From the NCBI RefSeq assembly GCF_035083965.1, contig NC_089722.1, positions 33,465,958 through 33,529,957 on the forward strand: a stretch of 64,000 bases of DNA, in the 5' to 3' direction. The translations under genes and the position numbers were made by a program. Origin of the DNA: Branchiostoma lanceolatum (taxonomy: Eukaryota > Chordata > Leptocardii > Amphioxiformes > Branchiostomatidae). Positions 12,225 to 24,924 of this stretch are shown piece after piece (the stretch's first letter is position 1; each line of letters starts with the position of its first letter). The notes beneath the pieces are model-generated. The model was not told the origin of the DNA, did not search any database, and was given only the letters and a program-made list of their open reading frames with translations.

Positions 12225-13020
12225 GTTACCACAGGAAAAACTACATAAATCTGAAAAGTCTTCACTGAGTAAAACAAGAATCATCTTTTCTGGAGTTTCT
12301 TAATAAAAATCACAAGAACATTCAAGAATCTTATGCTAGTAATAGCTTGTTTTGGAATTTCTTGTTTTTCTTCTATTTCTTTATTAGTGTTAGTCAAGTT
12401 AAGTTAAGAAACATATTCTTGTATCTTCTTATATATCACCAAGAAAAACAAGAATCATCTTTCTTAAACTTTCTGAACAAAGAAACCAAAAACTCGGAAG
12501 AATTTCATGATAGTCATAACTTGTTGAAGAATTTCTAGATTGTCTTGTTTTTCTTAACAGTATTCGGTCAAGGTAATGAAGAATCTGATTCCTTTATCTT
12601 CTTAAATATTACCAACAGAAACAAGAATCACATTTCCCAGACTTTTTACATAGAAACATCAAAAAAATTGAAGAATATTCTTCTTAGTGAAATCAAATGT
12701 AAGAAAAAATGGGCACATGGGAAGAAAGTAAATCTTATGGGTAGATTCTATGAAATACTCCATTTGACCAAACAAGAAATGAATCTTATGCGAGGACCGA
12801 AAAAGAAAGTTTTACTTAAATTTCTATTAGATTCTTGTAGGTGAGCGTTATACTAGAACTACTTTCATCACTTAAGAAAAACAAGAATAAAACTCCTCAT
12901 GCAAGAATTAACATACATAGATTTTGCTGAGTGTTTCTTGATTTTTCTCGAACTTTCTTTACATCAGAAAATCTCCCTTCCCTCAAGAAAAAACAAGAAA
13001 ATAAGAAAAAAAAAATTTTG
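12225..13020 (+). repeat. AT-rich AAGAA/TTCTT-biased tract, unit 1
   Basis: This stretch is rich in AAACAAGAAT and TTCTTG words and matches 20213-21005. The frames that open in it are lysine/asparagine-rich low-complexity translations, and no gene is recognised. In unit 1 it follows directly on the LINE insertion. Confidence 0.6.
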
Positions 13021-15303
13021 GTAGTGTACCACTCGGCAACGGCTATCATATCAAAATGATTTCTATATAATGTAAGGTATAACTACTGCCTCGGAAAGAG
13101 CCTTTCATGTTACAAACTGCAAGAAGATCAATTGATCATATTCTGGCCAAAGTTACTAACTGTAGAGGATTATGGATAGAAATCAGGACAAGGAACCTGT
13201 TGGACATATTACAGTGTTGTTCGCTGCAATATCAGATAAAATAAAAAAAATGAGACATCCACGTCAACTTCAACACATGTGCAAAATTGCTTACAAAATT
13301 ATTAGATAAAGTTTGTGCTTCTTATCGGCAACGGTGACTCAAAGAGTGATCCATCATATTTTTCTTGATGCCACAAGCAGGTGTTGTCTGACGCAAGCTA
13401 GAGAATGTGTACGTCAATAACCAAAGCGAAATACTCATTTTCACCCGAGTCAAGTGAGGAAATTTGTGTTAGTGCCTTTCCCATGGGCACAATGTTAACG
13501 GAGCATGTCAGCAGATTCTAACCCGAGACCCCCCCAGGAAAACACCACGCGAAGTCACGTTTCTGTGGCGATTTTCTTTTCTTAAGACGAGTCTATATCT
13601 TGATCACATTCTTTAAGAAAGGGAGATGTGAACGTAGTTTGAAGCATGACTCAATGTTAGTTACCAGCTTCAAGAAGTAGGGCCTTTCAAAGTATTTGCG
13701 ACAAACTGTTTTAAATCACTTTTAAAGGCATCCAGAGCATCTTATGACGTTGGAAACTTGAACAAAAAACTCAAATTCCCAGTCATTCCTACACAGAGTA
13801 AGTTTTTATAACAGTATACCATTACATATTGACATTAAAGGAGCAAAGATACGATTGTGTTGTGAGAACTGATAAAAAAACCCTGGAAAAGCCCTAATAG
13901 ACTGATCCTGACTGTCCTTCACAATTAGCGGTTCGACCAATGAGAGAGTACTGACTGCATGATTACAGCAACTAAAATATTTCCAGTTTTCAAGCCTCAT
14001 AAAATTCTTTGGGCACTTGCGTTTAAAAATGTTCGGAACGGCAGGACTACAGAGAAAATATTACATGCATAACACAAGTGACAAAGTCAATTTATAATAT
14101 CGGCATGTGAAAGAAAGAAACGCGGTTTACTATTTTGCCAGATCTGTGTTAATGAGTAAACTATCTGTATGTATTGGCCATTGAGAAAAGCCACTGGACG
14201 GTTTGTTTGATTTACCTGCTAATCCATTCACTGATCCTCCCGCGAGTCTGAATGATCAGTACAGCAATCATATATTACTCACAAATACACAAGATTAAGA
14301 TATTTCTTGTCTTAATGTGCATTCTGAAACAATAAAATCACCCAATCTAAAATCATAAAATCACCCATTAAATTATGTATTAAGGTAACATGATCTTCGA
14401 GACCTCAGTATGCTACTGTAGTACTAATAACATCGATTGAGGCTGTTTTCCTACTAGTAGGTAAAAAGAGGATCATTTTACCTTTTACAATAAAGTAGAA
14501 CAGATGAAGAGGATAAGTTTTAATACCGATTCTAAAACTCTCAAAAAAATATGTTTACGTGGTCGCCAGATTGGACTGTAAAATCTGAGTCACGGAATGC
14601 AGCGATTGGTGTTTTTTGGATCAATCATTCTACCTTTCATCTGACTTGCTCCCTAAAAGTAAATACCATTTTCTGACTGGAATGTATGGCCACATCAATT
14701 CTATTTGCTAATTTCTTCACAGTAAATAATCGGAGCAACAGGGCGAAAAAAAAGATTATTCAAGTATCAAGATTTCACTGGCACATCTATGCAAGGTAGC
14801 AATTCCTTTGATCCAGTGCTCCAAATTTCAAATGTTCATTGTGACGTCATCAAAACAATGTAATAAGTTTCCCGTAACTTTAGTACATGGAAAAACACTT
14901 TGTTTCCAATCACTGAAACATCAATGTCTATTACAATGTTGTCACATTTTGTAATTAGTAGAAGCAAGGAGGTTTAATCAAGAGAAGAGAGCACTCTGTA
15001 AACGTCCTGGTGTGCGTTTTGTTTTCACCCGCGAGAGCCAAATGCGATCCTTTGTTTACCATCCAGCGCGGCGCCCCTTGCAAGTCTTATCAGCTTCCCC
15101 GCGTTTCCCGTGGTTTTCAAACGAGCGTAGTCCTGACGTCACAACCTCCGAATTCCCCGACCTCGCCACGAAGCCCGGCCGAGAAGAATCGATGTGTTTT
15201 AGATTTCCGACGATTAAACCTCCTTGGTAGAAGTATTGCCAAAGGCGCAGGACGTCGAGGCATGCTCCCGCTAAATGACCTGGAGGAGGAGCCATGTTTT
15301 TTG

Positions 15304-15328
15304 ATATCTCCATGAAAAATGGAGATAT
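15304..15328. repeat. Perfect 10-bp hairpin, unit 2 (also 27483-27507)
   Basis: The arms ATATCTCCAT and ATGGAGATAT are separated by a 5-nt loop. The same hairpin occurs in unit 3. A longer relative, with 15-bp arms that also begin TATCTCCATG, lies at 34377-34410, so this may be a transposon end rather than a host signal. Confidence 0.6.
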
Positions 15329-15345
15329 AGTTTTTGGCGTATCCC

Positions 15346-15486
15346 TTTCTCTCTCATTGCCTCTCCCACTCCCCTTCCTCTCTATCCCCCTGTCTCCCCC
15401 TCTCTCTCTTCCCCTCTCTATCCCCCCTCTCTCTCCCCCCTCTCTCTCTCCCCCTCTCTCTCTCCCCCCGCCTCCTCTCTCTCTCT
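15346..15486 (+). repeat. CT-rich polypyrimidine tract, unit 2
   Basis: This is the unit 2 copy of the C/T-only tract. It lies downstream of the block absent from unit 1 and of a short perfect hairpin at 15304-15328. Confidence 0.9.
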
Positions 15487-17104
15487 TGCATCATACCAAA
15501 ACTCCTAAATTGCGAATCGCTGGCAACATTTTCTTGGGGCAAATCACTAGCAATTTCATCCCGGGGAGGTGGCAGATTGCTGGGACACCGGCAGCGATAC
15601 TTGAAACACCTGCTCACACTGGCATGCATAAGGTACCTACGATTGTTTTGATGAGGTAGTAACATATTTCGTGTTAGGAACAGCGCACAACGAAATTAGG
15701 TTGATGGCTTGGAAAACTTTTCGCCATTGACCGGATTCTATCACCAAGAAAGCGGATGTCGTCTGTGAGTACATTACAAATTAGCCTGAAATGTAAAGGG
15801 TGTTTGGCTGGTGAAGACAGTTAGATCGGTCCTCCGCTTGCTCTTGTACGCTGCGTTAGGTGGTCTATGTTTGTCGCATGTACGTACGTTACTATTAAAA
15901 GTAACACAGCAAAGCGTTTAGATTAGCCGCCCGGGACATTATAGAGGATTTCCGTTCTAATGACATTTTACAATCTTTCTCACTTTCTGAAGGATGACAA
16001 GATTTTGCTGCCATTCGTAACCCAAAGAATGAAAATAAAATGTTTACAGCAATAAATGGAACATTCGTTAGCGTTGTTTGATGCTCTAAACGTTACTTAC
16101 TGATCTAGTGTAACAAAGCTGCCTAGTTTCTGGATGCACGTCTTCTTACTGCTAAACATAATGCAGCCTTAGCTGTAAATTATTTCGACGAAAAAGCGAG
16201 CTGGCACTGTTGCCAACGCCGTGAGCCTAATCGCAGTCTCCACAGAAAAATGACAGCGAAATGACGATGTGAAGAATTGAACTTAGGCCCGTAGTCTGTC
16301 CACAAACTCAGCGAACTCGCTCACGCACACACCAAAGAACACACGACACTATTTGGAATATCGTCACGGAACTCAGCTATTTATTTAAATCCCTCATTAC
16401 CAAAAAGGCAAGCCTGACTATATCGCAACTAAAAAAGATAATACAGAGGTAACTGCTCAGACATGAATCTTGAAAAAAAAGAAAGGCTAGCAGACGATTT
16501 CCTACTTTTTAGGTAAGTTTCACAAGATTTAAGCCCCTGAAGATGCCATGTGTCTGCTAACATGTGCAACACAGCGTAATTTGTTTAGAGTAAGCATTTT
16601 CAAGCAATACAAAAACAAGACATACCGATTATCCACACAAAAAGAAACAAGGTTAAGACATACCTATAAAACACCGTGTGCTCCCTACCTCCTCAGCAAC
16701 GCCCCGGCCCACTGTGTTTGGTGCGACTCCGGGATAGCACTAGGCGGTACGAACTGGTCAGCCTACTGAATTATTAATTGTTTATCCCACGTTCCAACAC
16801 GCACTGTTCGGTAGGACTCCGAAATAACACAGGTAGCAAAAAAGGGTTAGCCTACTAGACCATCTATTGTTTACCTCGCGTTCCGACACGCACTGATCGG
16901 AACGACTCTAGGATAACACTAGTAAAATATACGAACGCGCTCACTGTATACAGTTAAAGGGGGGGGGGGTGAAAATAGTTCTTGCGCATAATCTCATCAA
17001 AAATTTTACCTTCGCCATGAAGGTTATGTTTTCCTTTTTTTACACTGATTGTTAGTAACAGTTCTAAATTTCTATGTGTGAGCCACCAAAACAACTTTTC
17101 TCAC

Positions 17105-17185
17105 CTACTGTCATATCACGTCGAATACACCCAATCTCGTTCGATCTAATTTAAGCAACGTCGAGTCCGGTCAGTACTTATGCGC
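17105..17185 (+). pseudogene. 5S rRNA-like sequence, unit 2
   Basis: This is the unit 2 copy of the 5S-like segment. It reads CTCGTTCGATCT where unit 1 reads CTCGTTTGATCT, and 5S rRNA has CTCGTCTGATCT. Being duplicated with the unit, it gives no independent evidence of function. Confidence 0.55.
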
Positions 17186-17498
17186 CCCCAAGTCCCTATT
17201 TCTAAACCTGGGTTCGGGATCGCCGGGATCGAAATCGGGGGTATCGTATAATCACGCATTATGAGATATTCAAGACCTGAAATCATGCATTATCAGGTAA
17301 TTGAGGCCTAAAAAAATATGGCGAATGATCCAAGGAGCCCCCATTTAAGTTCAGAAAGACACCTCATCTGCTTGAAGATGTAAGTTATATCTATTTAAAG
17401 TAAGAAGATGTTACAAATTGCAATACATTGAGAACTAGTTATTTGTTGTTGTCGCTGGTAGTTTTGTTTTATGTGCCAGAGGGTATCCACGTAATAGA

Positions 17499-17992
17499 AA
17501 CCAGAAAGGCAACATGAAATATGACATCCGTAGCTTCTATGGTAAGGGATATGCATTAATTATGCATAAACCCCTCATTAGCATAATTTATGGCCAGGTT
17601 TCCTGACCTTTCCTAAAGGTACCCACATGTTAAATATGAAATCCGTAGCCTTTACATTAAAGGAAATACAATGTTATACCTAAATTATGCAAATTAGGTC
17701 CACATAAGCATATTTTATGGCCCGGTGTATTAACCTGTCCTAGAATTACCAACATCTGAAATATGACATCCTTAGCCTTTACGGCAAGGGATATGCATGA
17801 TCTGTGCAAATGATGCATTGATTAGCATAATCTATGGCTAGGTTTTCTGACCTTTCCTTATGATGCCTACATCTCAAATATGACACCCGTAGCCTTTACG
17901 GTAAGGGAAATACACGTGTATGCATAAATTTTGCAAATGGGGTCCTAATTAGCATAATTCATGGACAAGTGTGTCCACCTTTCCTAAGGGTT
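17499..17992 (+). repeat. ~120-bp degenerate tandem array, unit 2
   Basis: This is the unit 2 copy of the same array, with the same number of repeats as unit 1. It ends at the same switch into sequence beginning GGGTTCATCTGACACGAG. Confidence 0.8.
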
Positions 17993-18670
17993 CATCTGAC
18001 ACGAGTTCATCTGACGCGAGACCAAGCGGGCTCATGTGACTTTGATGTTTTTCTGCTGGGATTATCTGCATTTTTTATCTGAAGCATCTGGATGGAAAGG
18101 TGTAGGAATGTCAGCATCACGGAGACCCACACTGAGAACTTTGCTTCATTTGACCTGAGCGACACAAAATATAAACAGTGGTATTCGTGGATACGAAAAA
18201 AATAAAAGTTTAATTGAGTTTGAACGAATAAAAGCATGTTTTCGGCGTTTTGGGCCGGGGAGCGGAAAGCTCATGGGGAAGATGGGGGGGGGGGGGTGAT
18301 TGGCTTGGGTTGGGTTGGGTCGAGTATAGTAGCTGCAACGCTAATTTCAATTACAATAGGTCATTTTGGCGGCAAAATCTGGCCGGGTCAGACCTGGGAG
18401 GATAATTGCTGCTAAATTATGCAGGCACCATCGATGTTCGGTGACGGACGTGTTCACTGTGCAGGGCATGCATCCAAATTTCCCGCCAGCTGCGCGAGAA
18501 TTTACAGGGTGCTTCCACGTCCTGCACAGGAAGTGGTGCATTCCCGGTATTTCCCAGGTCGGCACGGGCCCCGTGCAGGTCAGCACGGCCTGGAGATTGA
18601 CTGAAAACTCGACTTTGCAGGCACGTGAAACATGATTTCCACCCCGGAAATTCGGATTTCCATGCATTGT

Positions 18671-18998
18671 ACACCTAGAATAAGTTCCTTGTTCACAATT
18701 AAAATTCTTGTACCAGGAATACCTTTCTGTCCTCAAGACTGAAGTTCTTACACCTAGAATATGTTCCTTGTTCTAAAATTACGATTCTTGTACCAGGAAT
18801 ACCTTTCTGTTCTCAAGACTGAATTCCTTACACCTATAATAAGTTCCTTGTTCACAACTAATATTCTTGTACAAGATAAACTTTCTGTTCTTAAGACTGA
18901 AGTTCTTACAGCTAGAGTTAGTTTCTTGTAAGTAGAAGTGTTTCTTGTATCTTTCTTTCCCCAAGACTGTTTTCCTTAAAACCTAGAAACAGTTCCTT
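18671..18998 (+). repeat. ~100-bp tandem array, unit 2
   Basis: This is the unit 2 copy of the same three-repeat array with a few substitutions, so the array predates the segmental duplication. Confidence 0.7.
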
Positions 18999-20212
18999 AA
19001 TGTAAGATTAATATATTGTATCAAGAATACCACTGAATTGATAGTATGTTCCAAACATATTTAATGTCATCAAGAAGTTCAGTGCAAGTTTTCGGTGTTT
19101 TGTACGTTAACAACAATTCTTAGATAAATGTTGCAGGCACAAATGCCAATTTGCAATATTTCCTAACATCGTCAATTTGTAATACGCCCGTATCTCGTCA
19201 TCATGCATGCATCTATTTTCCTGATACTTTTCCTGCATGTGAATAACTAATTGCAGTTCTACAACAGTCAGACTGTCAGTGCTGTAGTGTTGTCGTTCCT
19301 ATAACTGACGACTTAAAATTGTAAGAAGCTTTTCCAAACTGGATACGGGGATATTTTCTCTGGTCTAGCATATTTATAAGCCTAGAAGAAAAAAAAAAAG
19401 ACTATATGAATGATTGTTAATCCCTATATCGCCCCCCATCCCCCTGATACTGTTCATGCGAATAACTGGTTGTCATTCTTATCCACCTTATCCAACATTC
19501 AAATACCATCCTAAACTTGAGATGTGGGCATCATCTTTTGTTCAACAGGTTTCTAAGCCTAGAACAACACCCAGGACAGTCTCCTTGCAAGGTCTGACTT
19601 TATGGTGAATGATTGTCAATCAGGACCTATATCGCCCTCCTCCCACTGTAAAGACATTGTGTATCAGCATGATGTGTCAATGTGTTTTCCTTATCTTGAA
19701 AATATGTTGCAGGTATTCTTGTACTCATGTTACAGAAGTTGCAATAACTGGTTGGCTTTATCAATCAACCACAAGAATGAGACTTAGCACATTAGTTAGC
19801 AAATTATGATAATTTCCAAGTACCTGGGGCAGACTTGCAGCTTCGTCCGAGCTCGGGTAGCATTTTAGAACTTCAAAAATGTTATCCATGTTGTCTATAG
19901 GGTCCCACATGACACACATAAGTGTCCTCACGAAATTTGCCACATCTTTGCCCTAAATGTTGTAAAATCTAACGCACATCAGACGGATATCTCTTAGGAC
20001 AGAAATTATCAACGGGCTGAATTCAAATTTTGGAGCAAAGGATGATGGGAGTAATTTCCCATGATTCTTCGCAAAATTAGCATTCTTGTTTCGATAATTT
20101 ATTTCTTAAACCGTCTGATATTTAGAAAATAAAAGAATATCATTCTGATTTCATTTGGCTTTTTCCATCTCTTGACATTTAAACTCTGTTACTTTTGAAA
20201 GTGTTTATCAGG

Positions 20213-21005
20213 AAGTTACCACAGGAAAAACTACATAAATCTGAAAAGTCTTCACTGAGTAAAACAAGAATCATCTTTTCTGGACTTTCTTAATAAAAAT
20301 CACAAGAACATTCAAGAATCTTATGCTAGCAATAGCTTGTTTTGGAATTTCTTGTTTTTCTTCTATTTCTTTATTAGTGTTAGTCAAGTTAAGTTAAGAA
20401 ACATATTCTTGTATCTTCTTATATATCACCAAGAAAAACAAGAATCATCTTTCTTAAACTTTCTGAACAAAGAAACCAAAAACTCGGAAGAATTTCATGA
20501 TAGTCATAACTTGTTGAAGAATTTCTAGATTGTCTTGTTTTTCTTAACAGTATTCGGTCAAGGTAATGAAGAATCTGATTCCTTTATCTTCTTAAATATT
20601 ACCAACAGAAACAAGAATCACATTTCCCAGACTTTTTACATAGAAACATCAAAAAAATTGAAGAATATTCTTCTTAGTGAAATCAAATTTAAGAAAAAAT
20701 GGGCACATGGGAAGAAAGTAAATCTTATGGGTAGATTCTATGAAATACTCCATTTGACCAAACAAGAAATGAATCTTGTGCGAAGACCGAAAAGAAAGTT
20801 TTACTTAAATTTCTAGAAGATTCTTGTAGGTGAGCGTTATACTAGAACTACTTTCATCACTTAAGAAAAACAAGAATAAAACTCCTCATGCCAGAATTAA
20901 CATACATAGATTTTGCTGAGTGTTTCTTGATTTTTCTCGAACTTTCTTTATATCAGAAAATCTCCCTTCCCTCAAGAAAAAACAAGAAAATAAGAAAAAA
21001 AAAAT
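20213..21005 (+). repeat. AT-rich AAGAA/TTCTT-biased tract, unit 2
   Basis: This is the unit 2 copy. Here the tract is joined directly to the sequence that precedes the LINE in unit 1, which shows the pre-insertion state. Confidence 0.6.
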
Positions 21006-21603
21006 TGGTAGTGTACCACTCGGCAACGGCTATCATATCAAAATGATTTCTATATAATGTAAGGTATAACTACTGCCTCGGAAAGAGCCTTTCATGTTAC
21101 AAACTGCAAGAAGATCAATTGATCATATTCTGGCCAAAGTTACTAACTGTAGAGGATTATGGATAGAAATCAGGACAAGGAACCTGTTGGACATATTACA
21201 GTGTTGTTCGCTGCAATATCAGATAAAATGAAAAAATGAGACATCCACGTCAACTTCAACACATGTGCAAAATTGTTTACAAAATTATTAGATAAAGTTT
21301 GTGCTGCTTATCTGCAACGGTGACTCAAAGAGTGATCCATCATATTTTTCTTGTTGCCACAAACAGGTGTTGTCTGGCGCAAGCTAGAGAATGTGTACGT
21401 CAATAACCAAAGCGAAATACTCATTTTCACCCGAGTCAAGTGAGGAAATTTGTGTTAGTGCCTTTCCCATGGGCACAATGTTAACGGAGCATGTCAGCAG
21501 ATTCTAACCCGAGACCCCCCCCAGGAAAACACCACGCGAAGTCACGTTTCTGTGGCGATTTTCTTTTCTTAAGACGAGTCTATATCTTGATCACATTCTT
21601 TAA

Positions 21604-22930
21604 CCCTCATCCGACCGTATGGGGTCCTTTTGGACCCCAGGCGTGTTCTAATGTGTGCCATATCAACATTTTTAGTTGGAGAAAAAATTCCTTCCATGAG
21701 TTTGTTCATGTACATGTCTTACAACTCCTGAGAAATTTTTACCGGGATTGGCCGATTTTTGCGGAAGTTATACTCTAAAGTGTGCGTGTTGTCCGCTGGG
21801 GTCCAAACGGACCCCAGATGATTTCGCATTGTTTATTACGTAATTAGAAAGAAATTCCTCATAACTTCCAAACGGTATAATGTATCCTCACCAAATTTGC
21901 AGGGAGTGATGTTCACGTAAAGTTTTATAATTTCTGTAAATTTTGTGACGTTAGGACGTAATATTACGTAATTATGACGTCATCGATGTGATTTTATAGG
22001 CTAAATAGGGAAGTCCCATAATATTGAAAGGTATTAAATAAAATAGAGTGTATTATTGATTTTAAGGTATGCCAAGGCATACAACGTCAATGGCGATTAC
22101 GTTGACGTCAAAATGATGTCATAGAATGACGTCATGTGTCGTTAGTGATCCCTGTCATCCGTCATCTTGGATCGGCCATTTTGAAATTTTGAAATTACAT
22201 TTTTTCCATTTATGACCCCAAATTACAAAAGAAAGAGACTGGAAACGTTAATCTGAATGTTTCTGGTTAAGAAAATACCAGGTAGTGACGGATTTGAAGG
22301 CAAAAAGCCTGTTTATACCTAAAATAAACATCTTGTCCACCATCTTGGATTTTTAGCGATTACGTAATCAAATTAGCATAAATTATGAATAATAAATCAT
22401 GAAAGTTACATCTAAATACATATGATGTTATACATGTTGGAAAACTAGTGTGGTTGAGCAAGAAAACCTGAGAAATATCATTGTTTTTAAAAAATTAGTG
22501 ACTTTTTTTATAAAATGCCTGTCAGAAACCCGTTGCCATGGCAACAGGAAAAATGATAAATTTAAACTATTATCATGGAATTGTTGCCAACTTAATTCTA
22601 GGAAAAGTCACCAAGTATGGTAGTCTTAGCATACGTCATTTGGCAGTTATACGATGTCAAAGTTGGCGCGGGCACTTTTAGCCCCCCCAGTCTAGATAGG
22701 GTTAAAGGAAAATGCGGGTTCTCCTCATTTTCTGCATAAAGTATCATAATGAGCTTTAATCATCAACACCAAAACTTGTCAAAATATTCTCCATAGATTA
22801 TTGTAACAGGATATGCACAATAACTACAATAAGATCCACCAGAAATATATTTAGGGGGCAAAGCAAAATGGGGTCCGTTTGGACCCCATACGGCCAGATT
22901 CGTCGCAAAAATGTGTCGGTCGGATGAGGG
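21604..22930. mobile_element. piggyBac-type MITE flanked by TTAA
   Basis: TTAA at 21600-21603 and 22931-22934 bracket the insert, and unit 1 carries a single TTAA at the matching site, so the target duplication is proven by the empty site. The terminal inverted repeats begin CCCTCATCCGACCG, fitting the CCYT starts of piggyBac elements. The subterminal block CCGTATGGGGTCC repeats at both ends but is displaced on the right. Three GGGGTCC-N4-GGACCCC hairpins lie at 21621-21638, 21798-21815 and 22870-22887. No transposase is present, so mobilisation would need one in trans. Confidence 0.85.
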
Positions 22931-24924
22931 TTAAGAAAGGGAGATGTGAACGTAGTTTGAAGCATGACTCAATGTTAGTTACCAGCTTCAAGAAGTAGGG
23001 CCTTTCAAAGTATTTGCGACAAACTGTTTTAAATCACTTTTAAAGGCATCCAGAGCATCTTATGACGCTAGAAACTTGAACAAAAAACTCAAATTCCCAG
23101 TCATTCCTACACAGAGTAAGCTTTAATAACAGTATACCATTACATATTGACATTAAAGGAGCAAAGATACGATTGTGTTGTGAGAACTGATTAAAAAAAA
23201 ACTGGAAAAGCCCTAATAGACTGATCCTGACTGTCCATCACAATTAGCGGTTCGACCAATGAGAGAGTACTGACTGCATGATTACAGCAACTTAAATATT
23301 TCCAGTTTTCAAGCCTCATAAAATTCTTTGGGCAGTTGCGTTTAAAAATGTTCGGAACGGCAGGACTACAGAGAAAATATTACATGCATAACACAAGTGA
23401 CAAAGTCAATTTATAATATCGGCATGTGAAAGAAAGAAACGCGGTTTACTATTTTGCCAGATCTGTGTTAATGAGTAAACTATCTGTATGTATTGGCCAT
23501 TGAGAAAAGCCACTGGACGGTTTGTTTGATTTACCTGCTAATCCATTCACTGATCCTCCCGCGAGTGTGAATGATCAGTACAGCAATCATATATTACTCA
23601 CAAATACACAAGATTAAGATATTTCTTGTCTTAATGTGCATTCTGAAACAATAAAATCACCCAATCTAAAATCATAAAATCACCCATTAAATTATGTATT
23701 AAGGTAACATGATCTTCGAGACCTCAGTATGCTACTGTAGTACTAATAACATCGATTGAGGCTGTTTTCCTACTAGTAGGTAAAAAGAGGATCATTTTAC
23801 CTTTTACAACTAGAGTTCCACGACCTCATATCTTCGCCAAATAATATGAATTGTACCGACAGATGCAAGTACCAAATTACCGCCATTTACCAATATGACA
23901 TTACATAGCTGTTTTTCTCAACGACCGTTCAATTTAAGTCTTTATTTGCTTAAACAATATCTATCAATGTTCCCTTCTTTCTCAGTGGCTTGATATGCCG
24001 CATGTCTTAAAGTCCTCTCATGGAATGTCAATAACAGTTAGACATACAGGTAATAAGGATTTTTCTGATTTGTTTATTCGGCTGTAGATAAGTACAGCCA
24101 GGGCTACCCAAAGGCTAAGGCTATTACGAGTTAGCCCTAGTAACTGAACAATATCTCCCTGATACAAGCTTTCACAAAGACTGAAATACGACTTAAATGC
24201 ATATGAACGCGCCCGAACATAGAACTCGGCAGATTTAGAAAAAAATTCATCTAACGTCAATCATCAGATTCATTTTGAAATCTAGCTATCTTCATACCAA
24301 ACATAACAGATACATTTTAGTCCTTTCTTTTCAATCGCCCAGCTAGTAAGCTAGCTGTTGACCTAGATTCAGGACGCCAGCTGTTGACCTAGATTCTGGA
24401 CGCCAGATGTGTACTATCACATGCCGCGTACTATGGTGCAGCAGTGCTATACATTTTCCTCAATGATTACGTAAAGTAGGTCATGATCTGCATAATGAGC
24501 ATATCATTATGTTGATCATCACCTAAGGTACATATATACCAAATACAAGAATAATCCATCAATCACTGCTTGAGTTATCCTCCTCAAAAGTTACAAACAA
24601 ATAGGCCCACTGCAGTTTACGTCAAGCCGCAAGGGGACCCAAACTTACATCACTTAATCCCTGCCCCAAGATCTATCTCTCAAAAATCATAACCATAGCA
24701 CCTGCAAAAAAATTGACCACAAACTTTGAGCGGATTAATAAACTTTCCTTATTTATTATGCAAATTAGCTCCTGGTTTTCATAATATGTATTTGATTATG
24801 TAAAACATTAACTAAGCTATCTACATGCCAAAAATCATGACGATCCGTCAACCCCTTCTTTAGTTATTCGCCTCCAAATGTTTCAACAAAAACGCCAACT
24901 GTAGGTCCAAACAATCCGCTAGGG

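Larger units (their letters stand above)
1..14069 (+). repeat. Tandem segmental duplication, unit 1 (native parts 1-5970 and 12223-14069)
   Basis: The window start recurs at 14070 and again at 23389 in the same orientation. The repeated text is nearly identical over kilobases, so this is a tandem duplication of a native segment of about 8 kb. Unit 1 differs from the others by about 205 bp missing after 1084 (present at 15180-15384 and in unit 3), by 24 bp missing near 747, and by 44 bp at about 3888-3931 that unit 2 lacks. A 6.25-kb LINE nest interrupts it after 5970. I recognise no gene in the native sequence: its ORFs are short, lack family motifs and recur between units only because the DNA is duplicated. 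Apart from the subfeatures listed, 1-1080, 1210-2820, 4780-5970 and 13020-14069 hold nothing I can name. Confidence 0.93.
14070..23388 (+). repeat. Tandem segmental duplication, unit 2
   Basis: This is the second direct copy. It is the most complete one and gives the empty site for the LINE nest of unit 1: the sequence runs uninterrupted across about 20211-20214. Its own insertion is the TTAA-flanked element at 21604-22930, for which unit 1 gives the empty site. Small differences from unit 1 include a 15-bp insertion near 19578 and loss of a 13-bp duplication near 18577. No host gene is recognised. Confidence 0.93.

Noticed and set aside
12347..12844. Lys/Asn-rich ORFs in AT-rich DNA
   Set aside because: Low-complexity translations with no family signature.
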